A DNA stretch of 64,000 nucleotides from DASQFI01 sp035633215. GTDB lineage: Bacteria > Acidobacteriota > Vicinamibacteria > Vicinamibacterales > SCN-69-37. The number at the start of each line of letters is the position of its first letter. The stretch's first letter is position 1. Both the position numbers and the translations under genes were made by a program. The DNA is taken from assembly GCA_035633215.1 (NCBI GenBank), contig DASQFI010000032.1, positions 205,682-269,681 on the forward strand. Direction: 5' to 3'. Below the pieces are notes generated by a model. That model was not told the origin of the DNA. It did no database searches and worked only from the letters and a program-made list of their open reading frames with translations. Shown one piece after another: positions 45,438 through 57,725 of the stretch.

Positions 45438-46193
45438 ATGCGAGCTTATTCAGTCAACGCTCTGGTTCTCCGGACCTACCGGTACGACGAGGCCGATCGC
45501 ATTGTGGTGTTCCTGACCGAAGACCGGGGGAAGAAGCGGGGGGTCGCCAAGAACGCGACCCGTTCCCGCCGGCGATTTGGCGCGGCGCTCGAGCCGCTGA
45601 CCTGCGGCCGCGTGGCGTACGTCGAGCGTGAGCACCGCGAGCTCGTGCGGGTGGATCGCATCGAGCCGAGACAAACGCCGCTGGGGACCGGGTCGGAAGG
45701 GCATGACGACGACGGCGCCCGCCGGTTGGGACATGCGGCGTATTTTGCCGAGCTGCTCGACGAATGGGCGCCCGACAGCGCGCCGAACGAGCGGCTGTAT
45801 CGGTTGGGTGCGGCGATGGGCGAGGCGCTCCTCGGGGGCGGATCGGTCGACGCGCTGGCGCGTTATTTCGAATACTGGCTGCTTCGCCTGGAGGGCGTGT
45901 ATCCCGCCCTCGACATCTGCCCGCGCTGCGGGCGGCGCGCGCTCTCGGATGGCGCGGTCCTCGCGATGGTCGACCGCACCTACGTCTGCGGAGAGTGCGG
46001 ACATGGGGGCCCGCGGCTGTCGCGCGAGGCAATGACGTTCTTGCGAATGGCGGCGGGACGAGCGCCGGCCGACGTCGTGGCCACGGGCGGGCCGACGGCG
46101 GCCCTGCGGGAGATCGAAGTCGCCCACAACCGGCTGATCGCGATGCACCTCGAAAAGGAGCTCCGGTCAGCGAGGGTCGTGAGTCAGTTGTAG
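45438..46193 (+). CDS. recO: DNA repair protein RecO
   Basis: This 251-residue recombination mediator loads RecA with RecF/RecR. It has an N-terminal OB fold (YSVNALVLRTYRYDEADRIVVFLTEDRGK in parts), a helical core and a C-terminal zinc site with CPRCGRRAL and CGECGHGGPRLS. ATG at 45438 starts at the usual family position; an earlier TTG frame adds 20 atypical residues and covers a possible promoter (TATCAT near 45382). It is followed after 4 nt by glyQ, an arrangement common in several phyla. Confidence 0.93.
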   Translation: MRAYSVNALVLRTYRYDEADRIVVFLTEDRGKKRGVAKNATRSRRRFGAALEPLTCGRVAYVEREHRELVRVDRIEPRQTPLGTGSEGHDDDGARRLGHAAYFAELLDEWAPDSAPNERLYRLGAAMGEALLGGGSVDALARYFEYWLLRLEGVYPALDICPRCGRRALSDGAVLAMVDRTYVCGECGHGGPRLSREAMTFLRMAAGRAPADVVATGGPTAALREIEVAHNRLIAMHLEKELRSARVVSQL

Positions 46194-46197
46194 GCCG

Positions 46198-47082
46198 ATG
46201 ACGTTACAAGATCTGATTCTGAAACTCTCGGACTACTGGGCCGCGCAGGGGTGTCTCATCCAGCAGCCGCTCGACATCGAGCTGGGCGCCGGCACCATGC
46301 ACCCCGAGACCTTTCTTCGCGTGCTGGGACCCCAGCCGTGGAACGTCGCCTACGTGCAGCCGGCGCGGCGTCCGGCTGACGGCCGGTTTGGGGAGAACCC
46401 GAACCGGTTGTTCAAACACCACCAGTTCCAGGTGATTCTCAAACCCGCGCCCGACGACGTGCAGGATCTGTATCTGCAGAGCCTCGAGGCGTGCGGCATC
46501 GATCTGCGCGCGCACGACATCCGGTTCGAGGAAGACAACTGGGAGTCCCCGACGCTGGCCGCCTGGGGCATCGGCTGGCAAGTCCTCTACGACGGCCTCG
46601 AGATTACGCAGTTCACCTACTTCCAGCAGGCGGGAGGCATCGACCTGTCGCCCATCTCCGTCGAGCTCACGTACGGCATCGAACGATTCGCGATGGCGCT
46701 TCAAGGCGTCGAGAGCATCTACGACATCCAATGGGCGGCCGGCGTCAGCTACCGCGATGTCCGGTATGAAGACGAGGTCCAGCAGTCGAAGTACGCGTTC
46801 GGACGGTTCAAGATGCCGGACGGCCAGTTCGCCGAATTTCATCGCGACATGTTCGATCGGTGCTACGACTTCGCGAAAACGCTCGTGGACGCGCAGCTGG
46901 TGCTGCCGGCGCTCGACTACTGCCTGAAGTGCTCGCATCTCTTCAACGTGCTCGACGCGAGCGGCAGCATCGGCGTCACCGAGCGGACGTCGTACATCCT
47001 GCGGGTGCGGCAGCTCGCGGTCTCGATCGCGAACGGCTGGCTCAAGCCGGCCGCAGAACAGGCGGGCCGACATGGATCGTGA
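46198..47082 (+). CDS. glyQ: Glycyl-tRNA synthetase alpha subunit
   Basis: This 294-residue catalytic subunit of the alpha2beta2 bacterial enzyme begins with LTLQDLILKLSDYWAAQGC-type sequence and has QQPLDIELGAGTMHPETFLR, the class II motif region FKHHQFQVILKPAPDD, GIDLRAHDIRFEEDNWESPTLAAWG, and LSPISVELTYGIERFAMALQG as motif 3. It overlaps glyS by 11 bp. Confidence 0.97.
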   Translation: MTLQDLILKLSDYWAAQGCLIQQPLDIELGAGTMHPETFLRVLGPQPWNVAYVQPARRPADGRFGENPNRLFKHHQFQVILKPAPDDVQDLYLQSLEACGIDLRAHDIRFEEDNWESPTLAAWGIGWQVLYDGLEITQFTYFQQAGGIDLSPISVELTYGIERFAMALQGVESIYDIQWAAGVSYRDVRYEDEVQQSKYAFGRFKMPDGQFAEFHRDMFDRCYDFAKTLVDAQLVLPALDYCLKCSHLFNVLDASGSIGVTERTSYILRVRQLAVSIANGWLKPAAEQAGRHGS

Positions 47083-49297
47083 GCTGCTGCTCGAGATTGG
47101 CGTCGAGGAGATGCCGGCCTCGTGGCTGCCGTCGCTGAACACGCAGCTGGCCTCGCGGCTCGGCGCCCGGCTGGCCGAGCAGGGCCTCGCGTCTCCGCGC
47201 GCGACCGTCGAGGCTCACTCGACGCCGCGCCGGCTCACGGCGTGTCTGCCCGAGCTGGTCGATCGCCAGGAAGACAAAGACGAGACCGTGATGGGGCCGC
47301 CGGTTTCCGCGGCGTTCGATGCCGAAGGCCATCCGACGAACGCGGGGCTCGGCTTCGCGCGCAAGTTGGGCGCGGATTTCGATGCGCTCCAGCAGGTGGA
47401 CACTCCGCGCGGCAAGTACCTGTCGTATCAGCGCAAGACGCGCGGTCGCGCGACCGTGGACGTCCTGCCCGACGTCCTGGCGAAGGTGCTGCGCGACCTC
47501 ACGTTCCCGAAGCAGATGCACTGGGACGCCCAGCTCGAGGACGACAAGGGCGAGTTCCTGTTCGGCCGGCCGATCAGGTGGCTGCTGTTCCTGTACGGCG
47601 GCCGGGTCGTGCCGTTCACCATCTCGCGGCTGGCGGTCGCGTCGAGCCTGCGCGTGCAGGACGTCACCTCGGGCGCCGTGACGTACGGCCACCGGTTTCT
47701 CGCGACGAGCGGCCGCGCCGGCCGCGCGATCAAGGTGCGGACGTTCGACGAGTACCGCAAGAAGCTCGCGGAGAACTTCGTGATTCTCTCGCGCCTCGAG
47801 CGGAAGGATCGCATCCTGCGCGAGCTCGAGGCCCAGGCGCGGCGGATTGGCGGGCGCGCGCTGCTCCAGCAGCACCCGCAGGCCGAGGCCCTGCTCGATG
47901 AGGTGCCTGATCTCGTCGAGTACCCGGCGGTCGTCTCCGGCGCGTTCAGCGCCGAGTTCCTGACCCTGCCGGAAGAGGTCCTGCGCACGACGCTGATCCA
48001 CCACCAGCACTTCTTCCCGGTCGTCAGCGCGAGCGGATCGTTGATGCCCGCGTTCCTGGCAGTGATGAACACGCAGACGGCCAACGATCGCCTCATCGCC
48101 ACCAACTGCGAGCGGGTCGTTACCGCGCGCCTGCGCGACGCACGGTTTTTCTGGGACGCCGATCGCCAGGTGGGGCTCGAGGCGCGGCTCGAGCGCCTGG
48201 AGACGGTGCTGTTTCACAAGCAGCTCGGGTCCTACCGCGCCAAGGCCGACCGGATCGAACGGCTGGCGACCTGGATCGCAACGGAGGTGCTGGAACAACC
48301 GGGCGACGCGCCGGCGGCCGCTCGTGCGGCCAGGCTCGCCAAGGCGGATCTGGCGACCGAGATGGTGCGAGAGTTCACCGAGCTGCAGGGCACGATGGGC
48401 GGCATCTACGCGCGCGACGCCGGCGAGCCCGAGGCCGTCTGGAAAGCCATCTACTTTCACTACCTGCCGACGGCGGTAGAGGCGACAGCCGCGCCCAGCG
48501 CCGACGCCCTCGGCGCGGCACGCGTGACGTGGGCGGCGGTCTCGCTGGCAGACAAACTCGATACGCTCGTCGGCCTCTTCAGCACCGGCGAGCGGCCGAC
48601 CGGCTCGCGAGATCCGTTCGGTCTGCGCCGCCAGGCGCACGGCATCCTGCGCATCCTGCTCGACGGCGAATCGCTCGTCGGGCGCGCGATCCGGCGCCCG
48701 CTGTCGAGCCTCGTGCGCAAGGCGGCGGAGAACTACGGCGCTGACGCCAGGCTGGACGATGTGTGGAGCGACCTGAGCGCATTCCTCCACGAGCGCCTGC
48801 AGTTCGTGCTCGAGAGCCGGGGCGGCGACCGTCGCAACGTGCGCGCCGTGCTGGCCGCGCGCGGCGAGAACGGCGCTGTGCCGGTCGTCGAGTCGCTCGA
48901 CAACGTGCGCGCGCTGCCCGAGTTCACGGCGTCCGCGCAGTTCCAGCAGCTCGCCACGGCGTTCAAGCGCGTCCGCAACATCGCGCGCGAGCTCGACGAC
49001 GCCACGCCGGCCGGGGACCTCCGAACCTCGCTGCGCGAGCCGGCCGAGATCGCGCTCCTCGACGAGCTCGAACAGCGCCAGCCGCTGATCGAGCGCGCCA
49101 TTCGCGACCGCCGCGATTTCAAGCAAGCGTACGGCGAAGCCTCGAAGTTCGAGCCGGCCGTCGCGCGCTTCTTCAACGAAGTGTTCGTGATGACCGACGA
49201 CGCCCCGCTCCGGGCGGCGCGGCTGCGGCTGATGAAGCGACTGGAGCAACTGATTTTACAGCTCGGAGATATTTCTGAGATTGTCGCGGAGTCCTGA
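47072..49297 (+). CDS. glyS: Glycyl-tRNA synthetase beta subunit
   Basis: This 741-residue subunit recognises tRNA-Gly and supports the alpha subunit. It starts LLLEIGVEEMPASWL, contains KQMHWDAQLEDDKGEFLFGRPIRW in the middle (quoted in two parts), the HD-like domain with ATEMVREFTELQGTMGGIYA near residue 430, DPFGLRRQAHGILRIL near residue 515, and a C-terminal DALR-type anticodon domain ending LMKRLEQLILQLGDISEIV. Normal length, coupled to glyQ. The ppdK start follows 5 nt after its stop. Confidence 0.97.
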   Translation: MDRELLLEIGVEEMPASWLPSLNTQLASRLGARLAEQGLASPRATVEAHSTPRRLTACLPELVDRQEDKDETVMGPPVSAAFDAEGHPTNAGLGFARKLGADFDALQQVDTPRGKYLSYQRKTRGRATVDVLPDVLAKVLRDLTFPKQMHWDAQLEDDKGEFLFGRPIRWLLFLYGGRVVPFTISRLAVASSLRVQDVTSGAVTYGHRFLATSGRAGRAIKVRTFDEYRKKLAENFVILSRLERKDRILRELEAQARRIGGRALLQQHPQAEALLDEVPDLVEYPAVVSGAFSAEFLTLPEEVLRTTLIHHQHFFPVVSASGSLMPAFLAVMNTQTANDRLIATNCERVVTARLRDARFFWDADRQVGLEARLERLETVLFHKQLGSYRAKADRIERLATWIATEVLEQPGDAPAAARAARLAKADLATEMVREFTELQGTMGGIYARDAGEPEAVWKAIYFHYLPTAVEATAAPSADALGAARVTWAAVSLADKLDTLVGLFSTGERPTGSRDPFGLRRQAHGILRILLDGESLVGRAIRRPLSSLVRKAAENYGADARLDDVWSDLSAFLHERLQFVLESRGGDRRNVRAVLAARGENGAVPVVESLDNVRALPEFTASAQFQQLATAFKRVRNIARELDDATPAGDLRTSLREPAEIALLDELEQRQPLIERAIRDRRDFKQAYGEASKFEPAVARFFNEVFVMTDDAPLRAARLRLMKRLEQLILQLGDISEIVAES

Positions 49298-49302
49298 TAT
49301 TG

Positions 49303-52101
<2,799 letters not shown>

Positions 52102-52224
52102 GGGCAGAGGGCAAAGGGCAGAGGGCAAAGGGAAGGTAGAAGGGAATGAAGGTCAGAGGGAACGTCCTTTGCCCTTTCCGCTTCGCCCTCTCCTTTGCCC
52201 TTTGCCCTCTGCCCTTTGCCCTTA
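52102..52224. repeat. Inverted heptamer array (word GGGCAAA / GCCCTTT) after ppdK
   Basis: GGGCAGA, GGGCAAA, GGGCAGA and GGGCAAA open the left arm directly after the ppdK TAA. The right arm ends with GCCCTTT, GCCCTCT, GCCCTTT and GCCCTTA at 52197-52224. The word and the order of A/G variants match the array at 5281-5428, 47 kb away. Confidence 0.92.
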
Positions 52225-52237
52225 GCATGTGCTTTCC

Positions 52238-53203
52238 ATGACCACCGTTCTCGTTCATCGAGGCGGCGTGACTCAGCGGGCCGAGGCGGTGGACCCGGCG
52301 TGGCTGGCGCCTGACGCGCCGGAGACGTTCTGGGTCGACATCCTCGAGCCGGGCGAGCTCGACCGGCGGCTGCTGCTCGACGCCTTTCACTTCCACGAGC
52401 TGGCCGTCGAGGACGCGCTGGCCGAAGTGCATCATCCGAAAATCGAGCCGTACGACGGGTTCCTGTATTTGATCCTGCACGACATCGAGGCGACGAGGCG
52501 GCAGAAGGGGATCGCGACCCGTGACATCGACTTTTTCCTGGGCCGCAACTTTCTCGTGTCCGTCCACCATGCGCCGTCACGATCGATCGAGGCCGAGCTG
52601 GAAGTGTGCGCCCGGCACCAGCACGTGCTGTCCGAGGGGCCGGGCAACCTCCTGCACCGCATCGTCGACCGCATCGTCGATCAGTACTCGCCGGAGGTGG
52701 ACCGGCTCGAGGAGCGAATCGAGACGATCGAGCGGGCCGTGTTCGACCGGCCGCACCGGAATCCGCTGAGAGACATTCTGAAGCTCAAAGGAGATGTTGC
52801 ATCGCTCCGGCGGATCGCGCTGCCGCAGCGCGACGCGATCGCGCGGCTCGCGCGGCGCGAGTTCCCGCAGATCTCGGACGCCCTGGGCTACAAGTTCCGT
52901 GACGTGTACGATCATCTCGTGCGGCTCACCGACGAAGCGATCTTCCTGCAGGATCGCGTGACCGGCCTGCTCGACGCGCACCTGGCGAACACGTCGAACC
53001 GGTTGAACCAGGTCATGAAGGTCCTCACGGTCATCGCGACGATCTTCATGCCGCTCACGGTTCTCACGGGCATGTACGGCATGAACGTCACGCTGCCGCA
53101 CTTCCCGGGCGGAGACGTGGCGCAGTTCTGGTGGGTCGTCGGCATCATGACCGTGATCTCCGGCGTCATGCTGTGGATGTTCCGGCGCCTGGAGTGGCTG
53201 TGA
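52238..53203 (+). CDS. corA: CorA-family magnesium/divalent metal transporter
   Basis: This 321-residue protein has a large cytosolic N-terminal alpha/beta domain (FWVDILEPGELDRRLLLDAF near residue 31; YLILHDIEATRR), a long stalk helix and two C-terminal transmembrane helices with the pore motif YGMNVTLPH between them. It ends MLWMFRRLEWL. CorA forms pentameric Mg2+, Co2+ or Ni2+ channels. ATG at 52238 is taken; an in-frame GTG 9 nt upstream lies at the array edge. It overlaps mutL by 4 bp, an unusual partner. Confidence 0.93.
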   Translation: MTTVLVHRGGVTQRAEAVDPAWLAPDAPETFWVDILEPGELDRRLLLDAFHFHELAVEDALAEVHHPKIEPYDGFLYLILHDIEATRRQKGIATRDIDFFLGRNFLVSVHHAPSRSIEAELEVCARHQHVLSEGPGNLLHRIVDRIVDQYSPEVDRLEERIETIERAVFDRPHRNPLRDILKLKGDVASLRRIALPQRDAIARLARREFPQISDALGYKFRDVYDHLVRLTDEAIFLQDRVTGLLDAHLANTSNRLNQVMKVLTVIATIFMPLTVLTGMYGMNVTLPHFPGGDVAQFWWVVGIMTVISGVMLWMFRRLEWL

Positions 53204-54984
53204 GCCGCATCCACCGCCTGCCGCCCGACCTGGCCAATCAGATTGCGGCCGGGGAAGTCGTCGAGCGGCCGGCGTCGGTTGTCAAGGAGCTCATCGAGAA
53301 CGCGGTGGACGCCGGCGCGCGGCGGATCTCCGTGCTGATCGAATTCGGCGGCAAGCGGCTCATCGCGGTCGAAGACGACGGGGAAGGCATGGAGCGCGTG
53401 GACGCGGAGCTGGCGGTCGAGCGGCACGCGACGAGCAAGATCCGCGCGGCCGCCGATCTGGGCGCGATAACGACGCTCGGGTTCCGCGGTGAAGCGCTCC
53501 CGTCGATTGCCTCTGTCTCGCGCTTCCGGCTGCGCACGCGCCCCCGCGGCGCCATCGCCGGTACCGAGATCCGGATCGAGGGTGGACGCAGTGCGTCGGT
53601 CCGCGACGTCGGTGCGCCCGACGGCACGCTCGTCGAGGTGGCCGATCTGTTCTTCAACCTTCCGGCGCGGCGAAAGTTCCTGAAGGCCGACACCGCCGAA
53701 GCCGCGCAGGTCTCCCGGCTCGTCACCCAGCTCGCGCTGGGCTATCCGGACGTCGGCATGCTGATGCGGAGCGGGGAGCGCGTGCTGCTCGAAGCGCCGC
53801 CCGCGCGCTCGTCGGCCGAGCGCTTGTTCCAGATTTACGGCGAGCGCCCCGATCTCGTCCCGGTGTCCAAGCAGGCGGCCGGCATCCGCGTGCACGGGTT
53901 CGTGGCCGCGCTCTCAGATCACGGTCCGGCCCGCGGTCCGCAGCACGTCTTCGTCAACCGCCGCATGGTGCGCGACCGCACGATCGCCCATGCTATTCAC
54001 CAGGCGTACAGCGTCGCGACGATCAAAGAGCGCAGTCCGGAAGTCCACCTGTTCATCGAGCTCGCGCCCGATCGCGTGGACGTGAACGTTCATCCGACGA
54101 AAGCGGAAGTTCGATTCCTCGACCAGGGCCTCGTGCACGAGATTCTTCGTCGCGCGATCGTCGACGCACTCGGCGAGACGTCGGCGCCGGAGCTCGTGCT
54201 CGCGCCGGCCGTCGGTATGTCCGGCGCGGCCGGCCCGGGCGCGCTGCCGCTCGGGTTCGGCACGGGTCCATGGCCGGCCGGCCAGCGGACCGACGTCGCG
54301 TCTCAGGGCTTCTTCACACGGGCCGACGACGTCTCGCCGGCGGGCGCCTGGGCGGCCGATCGGCGCCTGGCCTCAGTCCCAGGCCACGAGAGCGTGTCGA
54401 CGCTGATCCGGCCGATGACGCCCCTCGGCCAGTTCCGCAACACGTTCATCATCGCGGTGGACGAGGAAGGCCTCGCCATCATCGACCAGCACGTCGCGCA
54501 CGAGCGCATCTTGTTCGAGCAGATCTCCGAGCGGCTGCGCAGCCACACGCTGGAGTCGCAGCGGATGCTCACGCCGATCGTGCTCGACGTCAGCGCCGGG
54601 CAGCATCAAACGCTCCTGTCGCACGCGGCGGCGCTCGGGCGCGTCGGGTTCGACATCGAGGACTTCGGGGCCACCAGCCTGCGGGTGCTCGCCGTGCCGG
54701 CGATTCTCGAATGGCAGCGATCCGAGGAGGCGCTCCGCGCCGTCGCGTCAGACCTCGATGGCCTGGCGCCTGGCGCGGGCATCGACGAGGCGCTCGCGCG
54801 GCTGGCGGCGACGATGGCGTGCCACGCGGCGGTCAAAGCCAACGACCCGCTCACCCGCGAGAAGATGCACTACCTGCTCGACGAGCTGAGACGGACCTCG
54901 CACTCATCCGTCTGTCCGCACGGCCGCCCGGTCGTCCTGCGGCTCACGCGCCGGGAGATTGAGCGCAACTTCGAACGGACATGA
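53200..54984 (+). CDS. mutL: DNA mismatch repair protein MutL (endonuclease type)
   Basis: This 594-residue protein has the GHKL ATPase motifs at the N-terminus (ENAVDAGA near residue 35, EDDGEGM near residue 65, LGFRGEALPSI near residue 92) and a C-terminal dimerisation/endonuclease domain. The latter keeps DQHVAHERILFE, a DQHA(x)2E(x)4E-type motif with V for A, plus ACHAAVKAND and CPHGRPV, the other metal-site motifs of nicking MutL proteins such as that of Bacillus. MutH-independent repair is therefore expected. It starts with GTG overlapping the corA stop (GTGA). No mutS is in the window. Confidence 0.95.
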   Translation: MSRIHRLPPDLANQIAAGEVVERPASVVKELIENAVDAGARRISVLIEFGGKRLIAVEDDGEGMERVDAELAVERHATSKIRAAADLGAITTLGFRGEALPSIASVSRFRLRTRPRGAIAGTEIRIEGGRSASVRDVGAPDGTLVEVADLFFNLPARRKFLKADTAEAAQVSRLVTQLALGYPDVGMLMRSGERVLLEAPPARSSAERLFQIYGERPDLVPVSKQAAGIRVHGFVAALSDHGPARGPQHVFVNRRMVRDRTIAHAIHQAYSVATIKERSPEVHLFIELAPDRVDVNVHPTKAEVRFLDQGLVHEILRRAIVDALGETSAPELVLAPAVGMSGAAGPGALPLGFGTGPWPAGQRTDVASQGFFTRADDVSPAGAWAADRRLASVPGHESVSTLIRPMTPLGQFRNTFIIAVDEEGLAIIDQHVAHERILFEQISERLRSHTLESQRMLTPIVLDVSAGQHQTLLSHAAALGRVGFDIEDFGATSLRVLAVPAILEWQRSEEALRAVASDLDGLAPGAGIDEALARLAATMACHAAVKANDPLTREKMHYLLDELRRTSHSSVCPHGRPVVLRLTRREIERNFERT

Positions 54985-54992
54985 AGACTCCT

Positions 54993-56369
54993 TCATGATC
55001 CTGGTTTTTCCCGGATCTTCCTCGCCCGCTCGAGGGCTTCACGAATCCGCGCTTCAACCCCCCGATCGGTCGGCTCGTAGTACCGGCGGTTCTGCAGATG
55101 TTCCGGCAGGCTCGACATTTCCGAGACGCCCGCCGCTTCGTCGTGCGCATAGCGGTACCCGCGGCCGTAGCCCAGTTCCTTCATGAGGCCGGTCGGGGCG
55201 TTGCGGAGGTGCAGCGGGACGGGTGAGGCGATGTCGCGCGTCGCGTCCTCGGCCGCGCGCGTGTAGGCGACATAGACGGCGTTGCTTTTCGGCGCGGCGG
55301 AGAGATACGTGACCGCCTGGGCCAGCGCCGTGTTGGCGTCTGGCATGCCGAGAAAGTGAACCGCGTCCTTGGCGGCGAGCGCGACGTCGAGCGCGCGCGG
55401 GTCGGCGTTGCCGACGTCCTCGGAGGCGAACCGCACCAGCCGGCGGGCGATGTACAGCGGATCCTCGCCGGCTTCGAGCATGCGCGCGAGCCAGTAGACG
55501 CCGGCGTCCGCGTCGCTGTTGCGCAACGACTTGTGGAGCGCGGAGATGAGGTTGTAGTGCTCCTCGCCAGCTTTGTCGTACAGGAGAATACGCCGCTCGA
55601 TCAGGTCGGCGAGCGCGGCGGCGTCCAGGTTGGCGCCCTCGGCAGCAGGCGCGCCGGGCCCCGCGGACGTTCGAGATCGGCCGAGCGCGGTCACCGACTG
55701 CTCGAGCAGATTCAGCGCAATGCGCGCGTCCCCGTTGGCATACGTCGCGATCGCCGTGAGCGCCGCGTCGTCGGCCGAGACGCCGAGCGCGCCGAGGCCG
55801 CGTTCCGTATCGGTCAATGCGCGGCGCAGGATGGTCACGACGTCGGTGACCTCGAGCGGGTGCAGGACGTAGACCTTCACCCGTGACAGGAGCGCCGAGT
55901 TCACTTCGAACGACGGGTTCTCCGTCGTCGCGCCGACGAGGATGATGGTGCCGCCTTCGACGTGCGGCAGAAAAGCATCCTGCTGGGCCTTGTTGAAGCG
56001 ATGGATCTCGTCGACGAACAGCAGTGTCCGGCGGCCGTGGTACTCGCGCATCTTCTCGGCCGTCGCGATCACCTGCCTGATTTCCTTGATGCCCGACGTC
56101 ACCGCGCTGAACGCGAGAAAGTCGGCGCCGGCGACGGACGCGAGCAGCCGGGCCAGCGTCGTCTTTCCCGTGCCCGGCGGTCCCCAGAAGACCAGCGAGT
56201 GCAGCATGCCCTGCGCGATGGCGCGGCCGAGCGGCCGGCCGGGGTCGAGGAGATGACGCTGGCCGACGAACTCGTCGAGCGTGCGCGGGCGCATCCGGTC
56301 GGCGAGGGGTGTGCCGGGCAGCGTGGTGCCGGGCGGCGTCGTGTCGTCGCCAAACAGCGGACCGGTCAT
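54993..56369 (-). CDS. rarA: Replication-associated recombination ATPase RarA (MgsA)
   Basis: This 458-residue AAA+ protein of the clamp-loader family has Walker A FWGPPGTGKTTLARLL near residue 55, Walker B LLFVDEIHRFNKAQQDAFLPHVE near residue 110 (quoted in part: FVDEIHRFNKAQQDAF), sensor 1 LVGATTENPSFEVN, and a C-terminal tetramerisation domain with YNLISALHKSLRNSDADAGVYWL (in part) and YEPTDRGVEARI. It acts at stalled replication forks. ATG at 56369 overlaps the upstream methylase stop by 4 bp, so the long frame further upstream is not coding for this protein. It converges with mutL, 8 nt apart. Confidence 0.95.
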   Translation of the reverse strand: MTGPLFGDDTTPPGTTLPGTPLADRMRPRTLDEFVGQRHLLDPGRPLGRAIAQGMLHSLVFWGPPGTGKTTLARLLASVAGADFLAFSAVTSGIKEIRQVIATAEKMREYHGRRTLLFVDEIHRFNKAQQDAFLPHVEGGTIILVGATTENPSFEVNSALLSRVKVYVLHPLEVTDVVTILRRALTDTERGLGALGVSADDAALTAIATYANGDARIALNLLEQSVTALGRSRTSAGPGAPAAEGANLDAAALADLIERRILLYDKAGEEHYNLISALHKSLRNSDADAGVYWLARMLEAGEDPLYIARRLVRFASEDVGNADPRALDVALAAKDAVHFLGMPDANTALAQAVTYLSAAPKSNAVYVAYTRAAEDATRDIASPVPLHLRNAPTGLMKELGYGRGYRYAHDEAAGVSEMSSLPEHLQNRRYYEPTDRGVEARIREALERARKIREKPGS

Positions 56370-57163
56370 CGGGAGCCCGTGGTCGCCCGGCGCTGCCGGC
56401 GCGCTTCGTAAAGGATGAGCGCCGCCGTGACCGCGACGTTCAACGAGTCCACACCGTCCCGCATCGGAACGGTCAACCGGAGATCGGCGTTGGCCACGAC
56501 GTCGGCGGGCAGGCCGGCGCCTTCGTTGCCGATGAGCACAAGAGTGGGACGCCGGAGATCGGCGGACTCGACGGGCGCGCCGTCGACGGCGACGGTGGCT
56601 GCGACCGCGATGCGAGCCCGGCTGGCTTCCTGAAGCACCTCGGCGGTCGAACCGCGCGCGACCGGCAGATGAAACGTGCTGCCCATGGCCCCGCGCAGGG
56701 CCCGCCATCCCCCCGGATCGGCCGTGCGGTCGAGGATCGCGACTCCCGTGGCGCCGAGCGCGTCGGCGCTTCGAATCGCGCCGCCGACATTGCCGGGGTC
56801 CTGCACGTCGACCAGGCCGATCACGAGCGCCGGCGCGCGCGCGAGCGCCTCCCGCAGGTCGGCCGGCTGCCACGTCGCGATCGCCACGACGCCGCTGGCG
56901 GTGCGGACGGGACTGGCGGCGTCGAGCACGGCCGGCGTGCCGACGTACACCGCGGCGCCGGCCTTCTGCGCGCGGTCCGCCAGCCGTGATGCGCGGCCGT
57001 CGGTGAGAAGCACGCCGATCGGGACGCCGGCATCGAGCGCTTCGCCGACCAGATGCTCGCCGTCGATCAGCGCGCCGGACTCCTTGCGCCGATTCATGGC
57101 CAGCCGCCGGAAGCGCTGCACGACCGGATGCTGACGACTGGTGATGCGAGGAGCGGTCGGCAC
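56366..57163 (-). CDS. SpoU/TrmH-family RNA 2'-O-ribose methyltransferase
   Basis: This 265-residue SPOUT enzyme has an N-terminal L30e-like substrate-binding domain (residues 1-100, RKESGALIDGEHLVGEALDAG in parts) and a C-terminal knotted domain with motif 1 LVDVQDPGNVGGAIRSADALG, motif 2 LIGNEGAGLPADVV and motif 3 VPMRDGVDSLNVAVTAALIL. It methylates 23S rRNA or tRNA; which site cannot be told (RlmB-like or TsnR-like). It starts with GTG. TAGAAT on the minus strand ends 9 nt upstream, so the mRNA is probably leaderless. It overlaps rarA by 4 bp, forming an operon divergent from greA. Confidence 0.92.
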   Translation of the reverse strand: MPTAPRITSRQHPVVQRFRRLAMNRRKESGALIDGEHLVGEALDAGVPIGVLLTDGRASRLADRAQKAGAAVYVGTPAVLDAASPVRTASGVVAIATWQPADLREALARAPALVIGLVDVQDPGNVGGAIRSADALGATGVAILDRTADPGGWRALRGAMGSTFHLPVARGSTAEVLQEASRARIAVAATVAVDGAPVESADLRRPTLVLIGNEGAGLPADVVANADLRLTVPMRDGVDSLNVAVTAALILYEARRQRRATTGSR

Positions 57164-57178
57164 CGTGAAGTCATTCTA
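57164..57178 (-). promoter_or_regulatory. Leaderless-type -10 element of the SpoU methylase gene
   Basis: On the minus strand TAGAAT (57178-57173) is followed by 9 nt and the GTG start at 57163. Confidence 0.5.
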
Positions 57179-57241
57179 GAGCCGTTCTCACTCTCCTCAC
57201 GCCGGTCGCGCGGCGCCGAAACGGGCAGGTGTGGCGTCTGG

Positions 57242-57255
57242 TATTCTGACGAGCG
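57242..57255 (+). promoter_or_regulatory. Leaderless-type -10 element of greA
   Basis: TATTCT at 57242-57247 is followed by 8 nt and ATG at 57256, with no ribosome binding site. With the divergent methylase promoter it fills a 92-nt intergenic region. Confidence 0.55.
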
Positions 57256-57723
57256 ATGAAAGCGCGCCTGATCAAACGATTCGAAGACGAGATCAGTCTG
57301 CTCGATCGGGAGCTGACGCAGGAACTGCCGAAGGAAATCAAGCGGGCGCGCGAGCTCGGCGATCTCCGCGAGAACGCGGAATATCACGCCGCCAAGGAAC
57401 GGCAGCGCTTCGTCGAGACGCGCATCTCGATGCTGCGCCAGCGCGTCGCCGAGATCCAGTTGATGAATCTCGACAAGATTGCGACGGACCGTGCCGGGTA
57501 CGGGTCGAAGCTCACCCTGAGGGAGAACGGACGGCAGTTCGTCTATGAGCTCGTCATGCCCGAGGACGCCGATCCCGATCGCGGCTTGATCTCGGTCGCC
57601 TCGCCCGTCGGCCGCGCGCTGGTGGGGAAGGAAGAAGGAGACGACGTGTCGGCCCCGACGCCCGCGGGTGTCCGCCACTTCGACATCCTGAAGCTCGTCA
57701 CCATCCACGACGACGCCGAGTAG
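57256..57723 (+). CDS. greA: Transcription elongation factor GreA/GreB family
   Basis: This 155-residue factor rescues backtracked RNA polymerase by stimulating transcript cleavage. It has an N-terminal antiparallel coiled coil with the tip sequence GDLRENAEYHAAKERQ, whose acidic residues coordinate the catalytic Mg2+, and a C-terminal FKBP-like domain (ISVASPVGRALVGKEEGDDV). The length and tip are typical of GreA. The gene is 2 nt upstream of the patatin-like gene, so they may be cotranscribed. Confidence 0.93.
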   Translation: MKARLIKRFEDEISLLDRELTQELPKEIKRARELGDLRENAEYHAAKERQRFVETRISMLRQRVAEIQLMNLDKIATDRAGYGSKLTLRENGRQFVYELVMPEDADPDRGLISVASPVGRALVGKEEGDDVSAPTPAGVRHFDILKLVTIHDDAE

Positions 57724-57725
57724 AC

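Noticed and set aside
56370..56873. Upstream extension of the rarA frame
   Set aside because: It runs antisense-like through the methylase gene in another frame; the RarA protein begins normally at 56369.
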